A stretch of DNA of 36,616 bases, taken from DASRHT01 sp035293765 (GTDB lineage Bacteria; Chloroflexota; Ktedonobacteria; Ktedonobacterales; Ktedonobacteraceae). The notes below the pieces were generated by a model. The model did not search any database. It was not told where the DNA came from and was given only the letters and a program-made list of their open reading frames with translations. Position 1 is the stretch's first letter, and each line of letters begins with the position of its first letter. Position numbers and translations under genes: made by a program. The stretch spans positions 1-36,616 of the forward strand of contig DATGMF010000007.1 in NCBI GenBank assembly GCA_035293765.1, given 5' to 3'. Shown piece by piece: positions 7,476-15,708 of the stretch.

Positions 7476-8876
7476 TTATGAAGGAGCAAAGGAACCAGCG
7501 AGATGCACGCCTTCCAAGACCGTCTGAATATACAACCAACCCTGCCACAAGGTCTTCCATCCAGGGGGACCATCGCAGGTGCGGTTGAGGTAACCACCAA
7601 AGCGGGCAATGGTGCGCCACAAGAGCTGGGCACTCATCGCTTCAGGAACCCGTTTGCTCAGATGGGCAACGACTTGGACCACCTCAGCGGAAACCACCTC
7701 GGTGGCAGGGGTCTCTGGGGCGTTCTGAGCGATCTGGCGCAAGTGCAGCAAGCGCAAGGCGGTCGGGGTCAAGATCCCCAACAGTCGCCATTGCGCTGCC
7801 ACGCTGCGCAACTGCCGGTTCTCGACTTGACAGCCCGTCTTGAGCGCGTGGTGGAAATCCTCCAACAGCCAGCGCCAGCTGTACCACTGCACGCGTTCCC
7901 AAGCTTGCTCCACGCTCTCAATCGGCACACTGCTCACCAAGATCCATTCCAACGGCTCGACCCCTTCGGGAGGCGATGGCTCCCAGACCCGGATCACCCA
8001 GGCCTGGATCTCCGTTTTCTGCAAAGACGCTCCGTTGATGGGTGGTTGGATGCGGACCAGTTGATAGCCCATCTGCAACCAGGCATCGCGGGCCTGCCGG
8101 TCATGCTCTGCTCGCACGTGCAGCACCCGTCCAGCCTGCGCGGGCAGACGGCGCGCCAGTTGGCGCAGGTGGTCCAGCTTGCAAGCGGCTGGCTCTTCAT
8201 CTTCCTGGGCAAAAACGCCACGATCCTCCATCACGCGGACCACAAACTCACATCCCAATTGCTGACAGGTCTGCCAAAACGTGAAGATATCGGCGGCCCG
8301 ATCCCCCACATGCACCCAACGCACTCCCGAGGGTGCCGCCCCAATCTGCTTCGCACAGTGCTCCCAGATCTGCGACTCACGTGCACGCTTACGACGCTGT
8401 GCGCGGGTCTCCTTTTTGGGAGCAGGTTTTCGCACAAAGGGTTCTTGATAGGCACACCCCAGGATCTGCTTGTTACTGGCATCGAGCGCCAGGACGGTGT
8501 GCAGATAGAAGCCACGTCCGCGCAGCCCCTGCCCTACTGGGCCAACGCCTTTGGTGCTCTTGTGGCTCGACAGATTGATTTCCGTCGTGTCTGCCACCAG
8601 CAACACACATGGCCGTTGCGCTGCCTCTTGTCGTGTTGCTATCCAGTGCGGCATCATGATCTGCTCGTGGCTGATTTGCTCATTGTCCAGCAAGCGATAG
8701 GCCGCCAGGGTGTCGCCCCAAGTGCGCATGGCCTTGGGCAAGGAAGCGGCTGGAGCGTGGGCGATGGCCGAGGCCATGCTTACCAAACGATCGGTGCGTC
8801 GCTGGTCTCCCAATTCCGCCGCCCCGAAGGTTTTACTGGCCCATACTTCGGGCTCTTGCAGGTCTTGGTGGTTCAT
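7476..8876 (-). CDS. Tn5-like (IS4-family) transposase
   Basis: This 466-residue DDE transposase moves the element by cut-and-paste. Catalytic residues read off are D96 (in VADTTEINL), D192 (in VHVGDRAADIF) and E339 (in WRWLLEDFHHALK, the family's YREK-type region). Their positions match the known D97/D188/E326 layout of the Tn5 enzyme closely. The opening WASKTFGAAELGDQRRTDRL is typical of the N-terminal DNA-binding domain. I start at 8876 because AGGAAAGGAGC precedes it and because upstream in-frame Met codons lie outside the inverted repeat. The gene appears intact, and the last codon sits just inside the left terminal repeat. Confidence 0.92.
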   Translation of the reverse strand: MNHQDLQEPEVWASKTFGAAELGDQRRTDRLVSMASAIAHAPAASLPKAMRTWGDTLAAYRLLDNEQISHEQIMMPHWIATRQEAAQRPCVLLVADTTEINLSSHKSTKGVGPVGQGLRGRGFYLHTVLALDASNKQILGCAYQEPFVRKPAPKKETRAQRRKRARESQIWEHCAKQIGAAPSGVRWVHVGDRAADIFTFWQTCQQLGCEFVVRVMEDRGVFAQEDEEPAACKLDHLRQLARRLPAQAGRVLHVRAEHDRQARDAWLQMGYQLVRIQPPINGASLQKTEIQAWVIRVWEPSPPEGVEPLEWILVSSVPIESVEQAWERVQWYSWRWLLEDFHHALKTGCQVENRQLRSVAAQWRLLGILTPTALRLLHLRQIAQNAPETPATEVVSAEVVQVVAHLSKRVPEAMSAQLLWRTIARFGGYLNRTCDGPPGWKTLWQGWLYIQTVLEGVHLAGSFAPS

Positions 8877-8927
8877 CGGGCTTGCTCCTTTCCGAGGAAA
8901 TTCCTCCTTTCTTTTTTTATCGGATTC

Positions 8928-8944
8928 TTCTGTATAATTGTCAG
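8928..8944 (-). repeat. Right terminal inverted repeat of the Tn5-like element
   Basis: Exact inverse of 7458-7474. It lies about 50 bases upstream of the transposase start codon, so promoter elements for the transposase must lie between or within it. Confidence 0.85.
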
Positions 8945-9051
8945 CCCTTAGCGAGGGATACATTATCCATTGACGGATCAGGGCTTTTTAGTTTTCCGAA
9001 CGGACAAGCCATAACAACATCGGTGTCTGTTCTTTCCTGTACTCAGATAAC

Positions 9052-9390
9052 ATGACTCGTTTTCATGCGAGATTGCATATGGGCGATTTGGATGCTAGCT
9101 CGCCAGTTGCCGATCTGACCAGTTCGCAGATGAATTGCAAGCAGGACGATGCGTCGCTACCAGCAAAGGTGACAGCCAATGATGCCGCCCGATACCAGAT
9201 GGATTTCCGGCGCTTTTTGGCGAGCACCTATTATGAGTTGCGGATGATGAGGATAAATGCTCCGCTCGGTCAACAGACGATAATAATCTACGGAGCGTAT
9301 CAGCAAGCAACCGCTTCCCCGATGTTTGCAAAAGCCAATCAAACCTATTTCGAGCCGATGCTGCACTCGTTTCAACTGAAGACCGCCTGA
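9052..9390 (+). CDS. Small hypothetical protein, possibly the C-terminal remnant of a larger one
   Basis: The frame encodes 112 residues. The second half (FRRFLASTYYELRMMRINAP, IIIYGAYQQATASPMFAKAN, YFEPMLHSFQLKTA) looks like the end of an extracytoplasmic alpha/beta domain of the kind that closes with a YFEPML-SF segment. The first 45 residues are less structured. There is no convincing ribosome site before the ATG, and the left side is broken by the Tn5-like element 108 bases away. I therefore suspect a truncated gene, but no family can be assigned. Bases 8945-9051 hold nothing else I can recognise. Confidence 0.35.
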   Translation: MTRFHARLHMGDLDASSPVADLTSSQMNCKQDDASLPAKVTANDAARYQMDFRRFLASTYYELRMMRINAPLGQQTIIIYGAYQQATASPMFAKANQTYFEPMLHSFQLKTA

Positions 9391-9457
9391 AGCATCAATA
9401 CATTGTTACGCTTCAAGCGATCCTCGGGGTGAGACATCCCATACAGCTAATACAACA

Positions 9458-9511
9458 CAAACCTCCTCGGTGAGCGCTGATCGTTTTTTTCAGTCTCACC
9501 TAAGAGGTTTG
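9458..9511. repeat. Imperfect inverted repeat (17-bp arms)
   Basis: Arms at 9458-9474 and 9495-9511 pair at 15 of 17 positions around a 20-base loop that contains a run of seven T. It lies between two convergent genes (9390 on plus, 9596 on minus). It could act as a transcription stop for either, although no clean T-run follows the stem. The remaining bases of 9391-9595 show nothing else. Confidence 0.4.
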
Positions 9512-9595
9512 CTTTTGCATGCTCATCCCTTCAAGATGAAGGATGACTCATGTCATAACCTACTATGGAATATCCAGCGCGCTCTGCCTTCTCGA

Positions 9596-11638
9596 TCACT
9601 GTCCATGCGGTTTGAGGTATGTCTCAAACCAATCCAGGGTCAGCTTCCACTGGAAATAGCGGTGGTGCGGGCTGGCTGTGCCAGCAATCGCGTGGCTGGC
9701 ATTGGGAAAGCGGATCAGTTCCACCGTTTGCTGGCGGGCGCAGAGCGCGGTGAAAAGCTGTTCACCCTGTTCAATAGGACAGCGATAGTCGTTCTCGGAT
9801 TGGATCAGGAGCAAGGGCGTCGAGATACTCCCGACATAGGTAATCGGCGAGCGCGCCCGATACCATTGCCAGGTCTCCTCACTCTCCCAGAAACGCCCGT
9901 ACTGCGCGCCAAGCCAGAGCGCCCCGACATCGCTGGTACCGAACATGCTGATCATGTTCGAGACACCGTTGACCGAGACACCTGCGGCAAAGCGGTCGGT
10001 GTGCCCCAGCGCCCAGTTGGTCATAAAGCCGCCGTACGAGATGCCTGTGATGCCAAGCCTCTGCGGATCAGCCTCACCCATTGCCACGACGGCATCGACG
10101 CCCGCCATCAGGTCGAGGAAATCTTTCTCGCCCCAGTCAGCCGCCTGCGTAAAGGCCAGGTGATAGCCTTTGCTGCCGCGCGGATTGATGTAGAGCGAGG
10201 CATAGCCCGCGCCCGCCAACGCCTGGGCCTGGAAGTAAAAGCTGTGCCCCCACGCGCTGTATGGCCCGCCGTGAACATGGAGGATCAGTGGATAAGGACC
10301 TTCGGCATGCAATGGCCTGACAAGCCAGCCCTCGATCTCCCACTCGTCTGGTCCCGTGAAGCTGATGCGCTCGGTCGGCGCGATGCGTACTTCTGCGAGC
10401 AACGCCTGATTGGTGGAAACCAGCGGCTGTAGGGGCAATCCCTCGCGGTTGCCCTGCCCACCGCTCCAGGGAAGGGTAAAAAGATCGTAGGGCTGTTCTG
10501 ACGTTGCCGCTACGCCCACGAACATCTGCCTCGCCTCCACACTCTTCAAAGCGTCGATATCCGCGGCGGTGGACGAAACCCGCCAGCAGTCACCAGCTTC
10601 GACTGCGAGTGCGAAGATCGCGTTTGCTCCATGCTCGGCGCTCACAAAGTGGAGTGTTTGCCCATCCGGCGCCCAGATGGGAGCAGCACCCCCGCCGAAG
10701 TGATAGTCGGGCTGTAGCGCGGACAGCGAGCGGTCGAGATGGCTCATGAGATCGCGCTGGTCGCCGCCAGCACGCGAAACTAGCCAGACGTGTGGGTCTT
10801 CATAGCCGCGACGAGCATTCAAAGGGTGTTCCGCGAAGAATGCGAGGCTTTGTCCATCGGGCGACCAGGCCGGCAGTAGGGCGCTGAGGTTGCCATCGGT
10901 GAGGCATTGCAGCTCACCGCTCTCAACTGCGACCGTCCAGATATCGCTGCCCAGGCTGGCGCCGGCGTCGGCAGAGCGATTCGACACAAACGCGATCAGG
11001 GCACCATCAGGCGACCAGGTTGCCTGAGCCGCGTCGAAATCGCCCTCGGTGAGCTGGCGCGGCTCAGCTTGCGTATCGTCTAGATTGAGGACAAAGAGCT
11101 GGGCGCGGTGCTCGATGTAGCCACGCGCGTCGAAACGGGTGAGGAGTTCGCTCTGGCGACGCAGGCGCGGCGTGCCTTTATCAACCTCGCCGTGGGCCTC
11201 GAACCAGGCGGTCTCCTGCGGGACCTTCTGCCGATCCGTTTCTGGCGTTGAGGTGTAGCAGAGTTGCTTGCCACCGGGGGACCAGAGCGGCGAAGCTGCG
11301 CCGTCGGCCACGCTGGTCAGGCGTCGCGCCTCTCCGCCAGCAACCTCAATGAGGAAAAGCTGGGGCTTTCCCTCGTGACGCGTCGAGACAAAGGCCAGTC
11401 GCGAGCTATCAGGCGACCAGCGTGGCTGCATATCCTGGCTCTCGCCACTGGTCAACTGGTGACATTGACCGTCCTCCAGCGAGGCCAGCCAGATGGCTGA
11501 GTGAGCCTGGTTCTTCGTTTCATCAAAGCTGCCCACGACATAGGCAACCCGTGTGCCATCGGGCGACGGTTGAGGATCCTCAACCGTCTTGAGTCGCCAG
11601 AAATCCTCTAGCGTTAGCGCACGTTTTTCTCCAGACAT
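9596..11638 (-). CDS. S9-family prolyl-oligopeptidase-like serine peptidase (acylaminoacyl-peptidase type)
   Basis: This 680-residue cytosolic enzyme would hydrolyse short peptides. The N-terminal ~400 residues form a beta-propeller with repeated WSPDG motifs (QPRWSPDSSR, ATWSPDGALI, PAWSPDGQSL, APIWAPDGQTL). The C-terminal alpha/beta-hydrolase domain has the triad S534 (GISYGGF), D617 (SENDYRCP) and H649 (NASHAIAG), with the oxyanion-side motif HVHGGPYSAWG. No signal peptide is seen. Start 11638 is chosen because AAGGAG lies eight bases upstream; an in-frame Met at 11719 lacks one. It lies 95 bases downstream of the peptide permease genes on the same strand and probably ends that operon, processing imported oligopeptides. 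Confidence 0.92.
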   Translation of the reverse strand: MSGEKRALTLEDFWRLKTVEDPQPSPDGTRVAYVVGSFDETKNQAHSAIWLASLEDGQCHQLTSGESQDMQPRWSPDSSRLAFVSTRHEGKPQLFLIEVAGGEARRLTSVADGAASPLWSPGGKQLCYTSTPETDRQKVPQETAWFEAHGEVDKGTPRLRRQSELLTRFDARGYIEHRAQLFVLNLDDTQAEPRQLTEGDFDAAQATWSPDGALIAFVSNRSADAGASLGSDIWTVAVESGELQCLTDGNLSALLPAWSPDGQSLAFFAEHPLNARRGYEDPHVWLVSRAGGDQRDLMSHLDRSLSALQPDYHFGGGAAPIWAPDGQTLHFVSAEHGANAIFALAVEAGDCWRVSSTAADIDALKSVEARQMFVGVAATSEQPYDLFTLPWSGGQGNREGLPLQPLVSTNQALLAEVRIAPTERISFTGPDEWEIEGWLVRPLHAEGPYPLILHVHGGPYSAWGHSFYFQAQALAGAGYASLYINPRGSKGYHLAFTQAADWGEKDFLDLMAGVDAVVAMGEADPQRLGITGISYGGFMTNWALGHTDRFAAGVSVNGVSNMISMFGTSDVGALWLGAQYGRFWESEETWQWYRARSPITYVGSISTPLLLIQSENDYRCPIEQGEQLFTALCARQQTVELIRFPNASHAIAGTASPHHRYFQWKLTLDWFETYLKPHGQ

Positions 11639-11733
11639 CGTATGCTCCTTACCTATGCGCTGTTCTCTGTAGAACGGCACAACTACTAGCAATGCTTTTC
11701 CGTCACGGGAAAGAGGCAATGCGAACGTGTATA

Positions 11734-12750
11734 TCAGGTGTTTTGCTGTCGAGGATCAAAGGCTTTTTGTATGCCATCTCCCACATAGGAGAGAGCCAGG
11801 ATGATGGTCGTAAGCGTCAGTGCAGGGAGCAACGCCACCCAGGGGTGCGTATCGATGACGTTTGATCCCTCCACAATCATCAAGCCCAGACTCGAACCAG
11901 GCGGCTGCACTCCCAGCCCTAGCAGGCTAATACCAGCTTCTCCCACGATGATCGCCCCCAGATCGAGCGTGGCTGTCAGCACAATGATATGCAACAGATG
12001 GGGAAGGATGTGGCGCATGATGATCCGTGCATTGCGGGTTCCGCAGACACGAGCCGCTTCCACAAATGGCTGTTCCTTAATCTGAAGGGCCTGCCCTCGG
12101 ACATAACGCGCCATCAACGGCCACCCGGTCACTGCTAATGCCAGTGAGACAATCACCAGGCGCGCATCCCCGTTGGAGCCAATGAGCGGAATATTCTGCA
12201 AATGCGTATCGGCCCAGGGTCCGAAGATACTGGCAAGGAGGAGCACAAACAGAAAGCTTGGGAAGGCAAAGATAAAATCAATGAAGCGCGCCAGAATATA
12301 GTCCACCCAGCCTCCATAGTAACCGGCTATCACCCCGATAGTTACCCCCAACCCGAGCACGATTAGCTCGACCATCAGCGCTACCGTGAGCGAGATCAGC
12401 ATCCCTTGCATCAACCGCGCCAGCAAATCTCGGCCCAGATCATCGGTTCCCAACCAGTATTGCGCAGAGATAAATTGATCCTGGTTCTCCAACTCCTGGT
12501 GATAAGGATTGTGGTACTGTGCCGCTGGGACAACGCCATTCAGTGCGCTCTGATAAGGAGCTCCAATGTGTTGATAGATGGGCGGACCAAACAGCGCGAC
12601 AAGAACGAAGAACAGCAGCAGACACAGACTGACCATGGCGCGTTTATCACGGCGGAACAGGCGCAGTGACTCCCGTGTGGCTGAAGGTGCTGACGGAGTG
12701 ATGAGCTCGGTTGGAGCCTGCTCTGCTGGTCTGGTAATTTCTGCACTCAT
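11734..12750 (-). CDS. Peptide ABC transporter permease, DppC/OppC type
   Basis: This 338-residue inner-membrane protein is one of two permease subunits. It has a cytoplasmic N-terminus, a first membrane segment (VSLCLLLFFVLVALFGPPIY), the family signature WLGTDDLGRDLLARLMQG in the periplasmic loop, and about five further membrane segments. The EAA coupling loop, which contacts the ATPase, reads EAARVCGTRNARIIMRHILP. AGAGGAGAAG precedes the ATG. It starts 19 bases after the companion permease stop, so the two are likely translated together. Confidence 0.93.
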   Translation of the reverse strand: MSAEITRPAEQAPTELITPSAPSATRESLRLFRRDKRAMVSLCLLLFFVLVALFGPPIYQHIGAPYQSALNGVVPAAQYHNPYHQELENQDQFISAQYWLGTDDLGRDLLARLMQGMLISLTVALMVELIVLGLGVTIGVIAGYYGGWVDYILARFIDFIFAFPSFLFVLLLASIFGPWADTHLQNIPLIGSNGDARLVIVSLALAVTGWPLMARYVRGQALQIKEQPFVEAARVCGTRNARIIMRHILPHLLHIIVLTATLDLGAIIVGEAGISLLGLGVQPPGSSLGLMIVEGSNVIDTHPWVALLPALTLTTIILALSYVGDGIQKAFDPRQQNT

Positions 12751-12769
12751 GAATATCTTCTCCTCTCAC

Positions 12770-13729
12770 TTAAGCGAATTTGATGCGGGGATCAACCAGA
12801 GAATAGAGGAGATCCGAGAGAAGGTTGCCCAGAACCACACCGCAAGCGAGCAGGATAGCCGTTGCCTGGATTACCGGGTAGTCATACGCCATGACTGAGC
12901 GAATTGTAATGTTTGCAATGCCGGGAATGTTAAAAATAAACTCGATAAAGAAGGCGCCTGTAATCAGCAAGCCCAGAGAGAGGCCCAGTAGCGTCACCAG
13001 CGGGATCAAAGCATTGCGTAGAGCATGCTTATAAATTGTCGCGCGTTCTGATAACCCTTTGGAGCGAGCCGTGCGGATGTAATCCTGATGGAGCACTTCT
13101 AGCAGATTGGAGCGGGTAAAGCGAGCGATGTAAGCGATACCGCCCAAAGACAAGATCAGAATGGGGACAATCTTGTATTGCAAATCGGTCCAGTCATACT
13201 GCCAGGGCACACCCCAGCCGGCAATCGGCCAGCCGATGCCCGTCTGCTGATCGAGCCAGACCAGGAGAATCTGCGCGAACACACAGATAATGAAAGCAGG
13301 GAGGGTATAGACGACCAGAAGTGTGCCTGTATTGACCGTATCGACCCAGGTGTTCGCCCTGGTCGCTGACAAAATACCCAGCGGAATGCCAACCAGGTAC
13401 TCAATCACAAGCGCCCAGAAGCCCAGTTCAACGGAGATTGGCACACCCTCTTTGAGAATATCCCAGACCGGGCGATTTGTCTGAGTGAAAGAGATGCCCA
13501 GGTTGAAGCGCAAGAGATTGATGAGGAAGGCCCCGTACTGTTGATACCAGGGCTGATCGAGACCATACTTATGCCTGAGCAAGGCATACACTGTTGGATT
13601 AAATTGCTGTCCTAAAAGGATGCGAATAGGATCGCCAGGAGCGAAATACCCTAGAATGAAGGTCACGAAGGTGATTGCCAGCACAATCAGGATCAGGCCA
13701 ACCAGCCGCTTTAGAAGCATCTGGATCAC
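12770..13729 (-). CDS. Peptide ABC transporter permease, DppB/OppB type
   Basis: This 319-residue inner-membrane permease starts with MIQMLLKRLVGLILIVLAI, a first membrane helix typical of DppB/OppB. It has the GYFAPGDPIRILLGQQF loop, several membrane segments, and an EAA loop in DYIRTARSKGLSERATIYKH, followed by the usual ALRNALIPLVT. The start is a GTG at 13729, seven bases after AAAGGGG; an ATG four codons further in is an alternative. It follows the binding-protein gene across a gap of 120 bases that holds a large perfect palindrome. No transporter ATPase gene is present in the window. Confidence 0.93.
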   Translation of the reverse strand: MIQMLLKRLVGLILIVLAITFVTFILGYFAPGDPIRILLGQQFNPTVYALLRHKYGLDQPWYQQYGAFLINLLRFNLGISFTQTNRPVWDILKEGVPISVELGFWALVIEYLVGIPLGILSATRANTWVDTVNTGTLLVVYTLPAFIICVFAQILLVWLDQQTGIGWPIAGWGVPWQYDWTDLQYKIVPILILSLGGIAYIARFTRSNLLEVLHQDYIRTARSKGLSERATIYKHALRNALIPLVTLLGLSLGLLITGAFFIEFIFNIPGIANITIRSVMAYDYPVIQATAILLACGVVLGNLLSDLLYSLVDPRIKFA

Positions 13730-13757
13730 GAAAATACCCCTTTTCTCCTCTAATCTA

Positions 13758-13815
13758 CCCGGAGTTTGCTGGTCAGCGCCAGTTCATGAACTGGCGCTGA
13801 CCAGCAAACTCCGGG
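13758..13815. promoter_or_regulatory. Perfect 58-bp palindrome between binding-protein and permease genes
   Basis: The sequence is its own reverse complement over all 58 bases, centred on TTCATGAA between 13786 and 13787. Transcribed from either strand it gives a very stable hairpin with almost no loop. It lies 34 bases after the binding-protein stop and 28 bases before the permease start. Such a stem could protect the upstream mRNA from 3' decay or partly end transcription, keeping binding protein in excess over permease. There is no T-run after it on the minus strand. Confidence 0.9.
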
Positions 13816-13849
13816 GCTCTGGAAAGCTCTTTTGAGCTATCTTCCTGTA

Positions 13850-15532
13850 CTACACCGAGATGTAGATATCGCTCCAGGTCTTGGTGGGGCCATTTGCGGC
13901 GAGATTCTGCACTTTAGGATTGATCAAGACATCGATTCCTCCCTGGACCAGAGGTATCCAGGCCACGTCGTTGACAATTTTCTGCTCAGCATCGTTGTAT
14001 TGCTGCATGCGTTGCTGAGGGTTGCCATTCGTTGCAGCCGCCGCCAACTCTTGCTGGACCGCCTTTTGTGCAGGAGTTTGTCCATAGTTTGTGTCGTTGA
14101 GCGATCCTCCTGCGCCAAAGAACGTATTGAGCCAGAAGAAAGGATCGGCAAGATACGTGTACCCCAAGAGCCAGATTTGCAGAGGGCCAGCGTGACCGAG
14201 GGTAGCAGGCAGATCGCGCGAGATGAAGGTCGGCGTGTCCTCTGTTTTTAATTGCACCGTAATGCCGAGGGCGTTCTGCCATTGTTGGACAATCGCCTCT
14301 GCCTCATTCTGGAGATCCTGACCCGCGTTTGCAACCGTCAAGGTGATGGCGGGTAACGCACTCACACTGCTGTATCCAGCCTCCTGCAAACCTTGTTGCA
14401 GCAGTTGTTGCGCTTTTGTTTTGTCGCCTACGGTACTGCTGACTCCTGCGGGTCCCGTTAGTTGCTGGTTATAACCGGGCATGCCCTGCGGTAAGAGGTG
14501 ATTGGTCGGCGTGTATGCACCGTGCAAGACAGTGCTGGCTAATACATTCTTGTCGATGGCCAGGGCAAAAGCTTGACGGATGTGGACGTTGTCGAAAGGC
14601 CTGGTCAGGAAGTTGATTTCCAGGAAACCGATACTGAGAGCGGGGGCATGGTGGTAGTCTTTGCGGGATCTGGCGCTGGCAAGATCGGTCAGTGGAATGC
14701 CTGCATCGTCAATCTGACCGGCCAGATACTCTTTATAGACGGTAGCCGGATCACCTGAGGGCAAGAACTCAAGCTTTTGCAAGCGGGCTTTGGCCCCATA
14801 GTAGGCAGGGTTGGGAACCAGAACCATCCCCTGGCTATGGCTATAGCTGGCAACCTTGAAGATCCCGGCCCCGGCGCCTTCCGTTAAATGCTCCGTCCAG
14901 GAGGTACCATATTTGTCAATCAAGGCTTTTTTAACTACATGGGTATTCAGTCCGGCCAGCTCTTGCAGAAAATAGGGAGCAGGAGCACCCAAAACGATGG
15001 TAATGGTCTGACTGTCGTTCACAATGAGACTATCGCCAATCAACGTGGGGATCTTGCCATTGAGCCTGGGAAGAAAATCTTTGATAGCCGACAGAAACGA
15101 GGCGGTAGGAGATGCAGTCGCTGGCGCTAAGGTCCGGTTGATGCTATAGGCGACATCGGTTGCAGTCAGGGGGGCACCATCACTAAAGGTCAGGTTGGGA
15201 TGAAGCGTAAACGTATAAGACAGCCCGTCTGGGGACACCTTATAAGAAGCAGCCAGATCGAGCGCCACTGAGTTGTCGCTGTTGAGTCGCACCAGGCCAG
15301 GAAAGATCAAACTGACAGCCGTGAAGTCCGTCGCTGCATCGCTCACAGCTGGATCGAGCGAAGAGAAGTCTGCGGCGCCAATGGGGAGACGTAACACCTG
15401 TTTGTCAGGAGGCGCGGCGGGCGCGTTGCTCTGCGGATTAGGGTTTGGGCCGCCGCAAGCAACCATCCACAGGAGCAGTAGACACATGAAGGTGGAAAAC
15501 AAAATTGAACGAGCATATGTGTGTTCTCGCAT
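13850..15532 (-). CDS. Oligopeptide-binding lipoprotein of an ABC transporter (family 5 solute-binding protein)
   Basis: This 560-residue protein would capture peptides outside the membrane and pass them to the DppB/DppC-type permeases downstream. It has a lipoprotein signal (LLLLWMVACGG, lipid-bearing Cys26) and a Pro/Ala/Asn-rich tether. The body shows family-5 features: ADFSSLDPAVSDAATDFTAV near the start, the YTFTLHPNLTFSDGAPLTA segment, and FDNVHIRQAFALAIDKNVLA. The start at 15532 follows AGGGGGT by about eight bases; an in-frame Met 16 codons upstream lacks a ribosome site and would spoil the signal peptide. Region 15533-15708 must hold its leader, but I see no convincing promoter there. 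Confidence 0.93.
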   Translation of the reverse strand: MREHTYARSILFSTFMCLLLLWMVACGGPNPNPQSNAPAAPPDKQVLRLPIGAADFSSLDPAVSDAATDFTAVSLIFPGLVRLNSDNSVALDLAASYKVSPDGLSYTFTLHPNLTFSDGAPLTATDVAYSINRTLAPATASPTASFLSAIKDFLPRLNGKIPTLIGDSLIVNDSQTITIVLGAPAPYFLQELAGLNTHVVKKALIDKYGTSWTEHLTEGAGAGIFKVASYSHSQGMVLVPNPAYYGAKARLQKLEFLPSGDPATVYKEYLAGQIDDAGIPLTDLASARSRKDYHHAPALSIGFLEINFLTRPFDNVHIRQAFALAIDKNVLASTVLHGAYTPTNHLLPQGMPGYNQQLTGPAGVSSTVGDKTKAQQLLQQGLQEAGYSSVSALPAITLTVANAGQDLQNEAEAIVQQWQNALGITVQLKTEDTPTFISRDLPATLGHAGPLQIWLLGYTYLADPFFWLNTFFGAGGSLNDTNYGQTPAQKAVQQELAAAATNGNPQQRMQQYNDAEQKIVNDVAWIPLVQGGIDVLINPKVQNLAANGPTKTWSDIYISV

Positions 15533-15708
15533 AGGAAAACCCCCTAATGCATTTCCACTTGACATCTTCGGAAATGACATATATAGTAGCCCTCAAGGGA
15601 GGCGGCGAGAGTGCGTAGTTATCTCGATCCGCTTGAGGATACTGAAAAAATACTAAGGTACGAAATACACCAGGCAGCGCAAGCCATGCTCTATCAGCCA
15701 AAAAAGCT

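Larger units (their letters stand above)
7458..8944 (-). mobile_element. Complete Tn5/IS50-like (IS4-family) insertion sequence
   Basis: The element is 1487 bp, bounded by perfect 17-bp inverted repeats (CTGACAATTATACAGAA) and carrying one transposase gene. The nine bases outside the two ends differ (ttcatcggt on the left, cccttagcg on the right), so the target duplication expected for this family is not visible. The TcA frame reaches the left end and does not resume beyond the right end. Together these suggest a flanking deletion or recombination between element copies after insertion. Confidence 0.85.

Noticed and set aside
7503..8951. A 482-codon open frame on the plus strand
   Set aside because: It is exactly antisense to the Tn5-like transposase, which has all catalytic motifs and a ribosome site. 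The plus-strand product has shadow-type composition (His/Gln/Leu-rich) and no recognisable domain.
9470..10432. A 320-codon plus-strand open frame
   Set aside because: It is antisense to the catalytic domain of the S9 peptidase and shows no motif or ribosome site.
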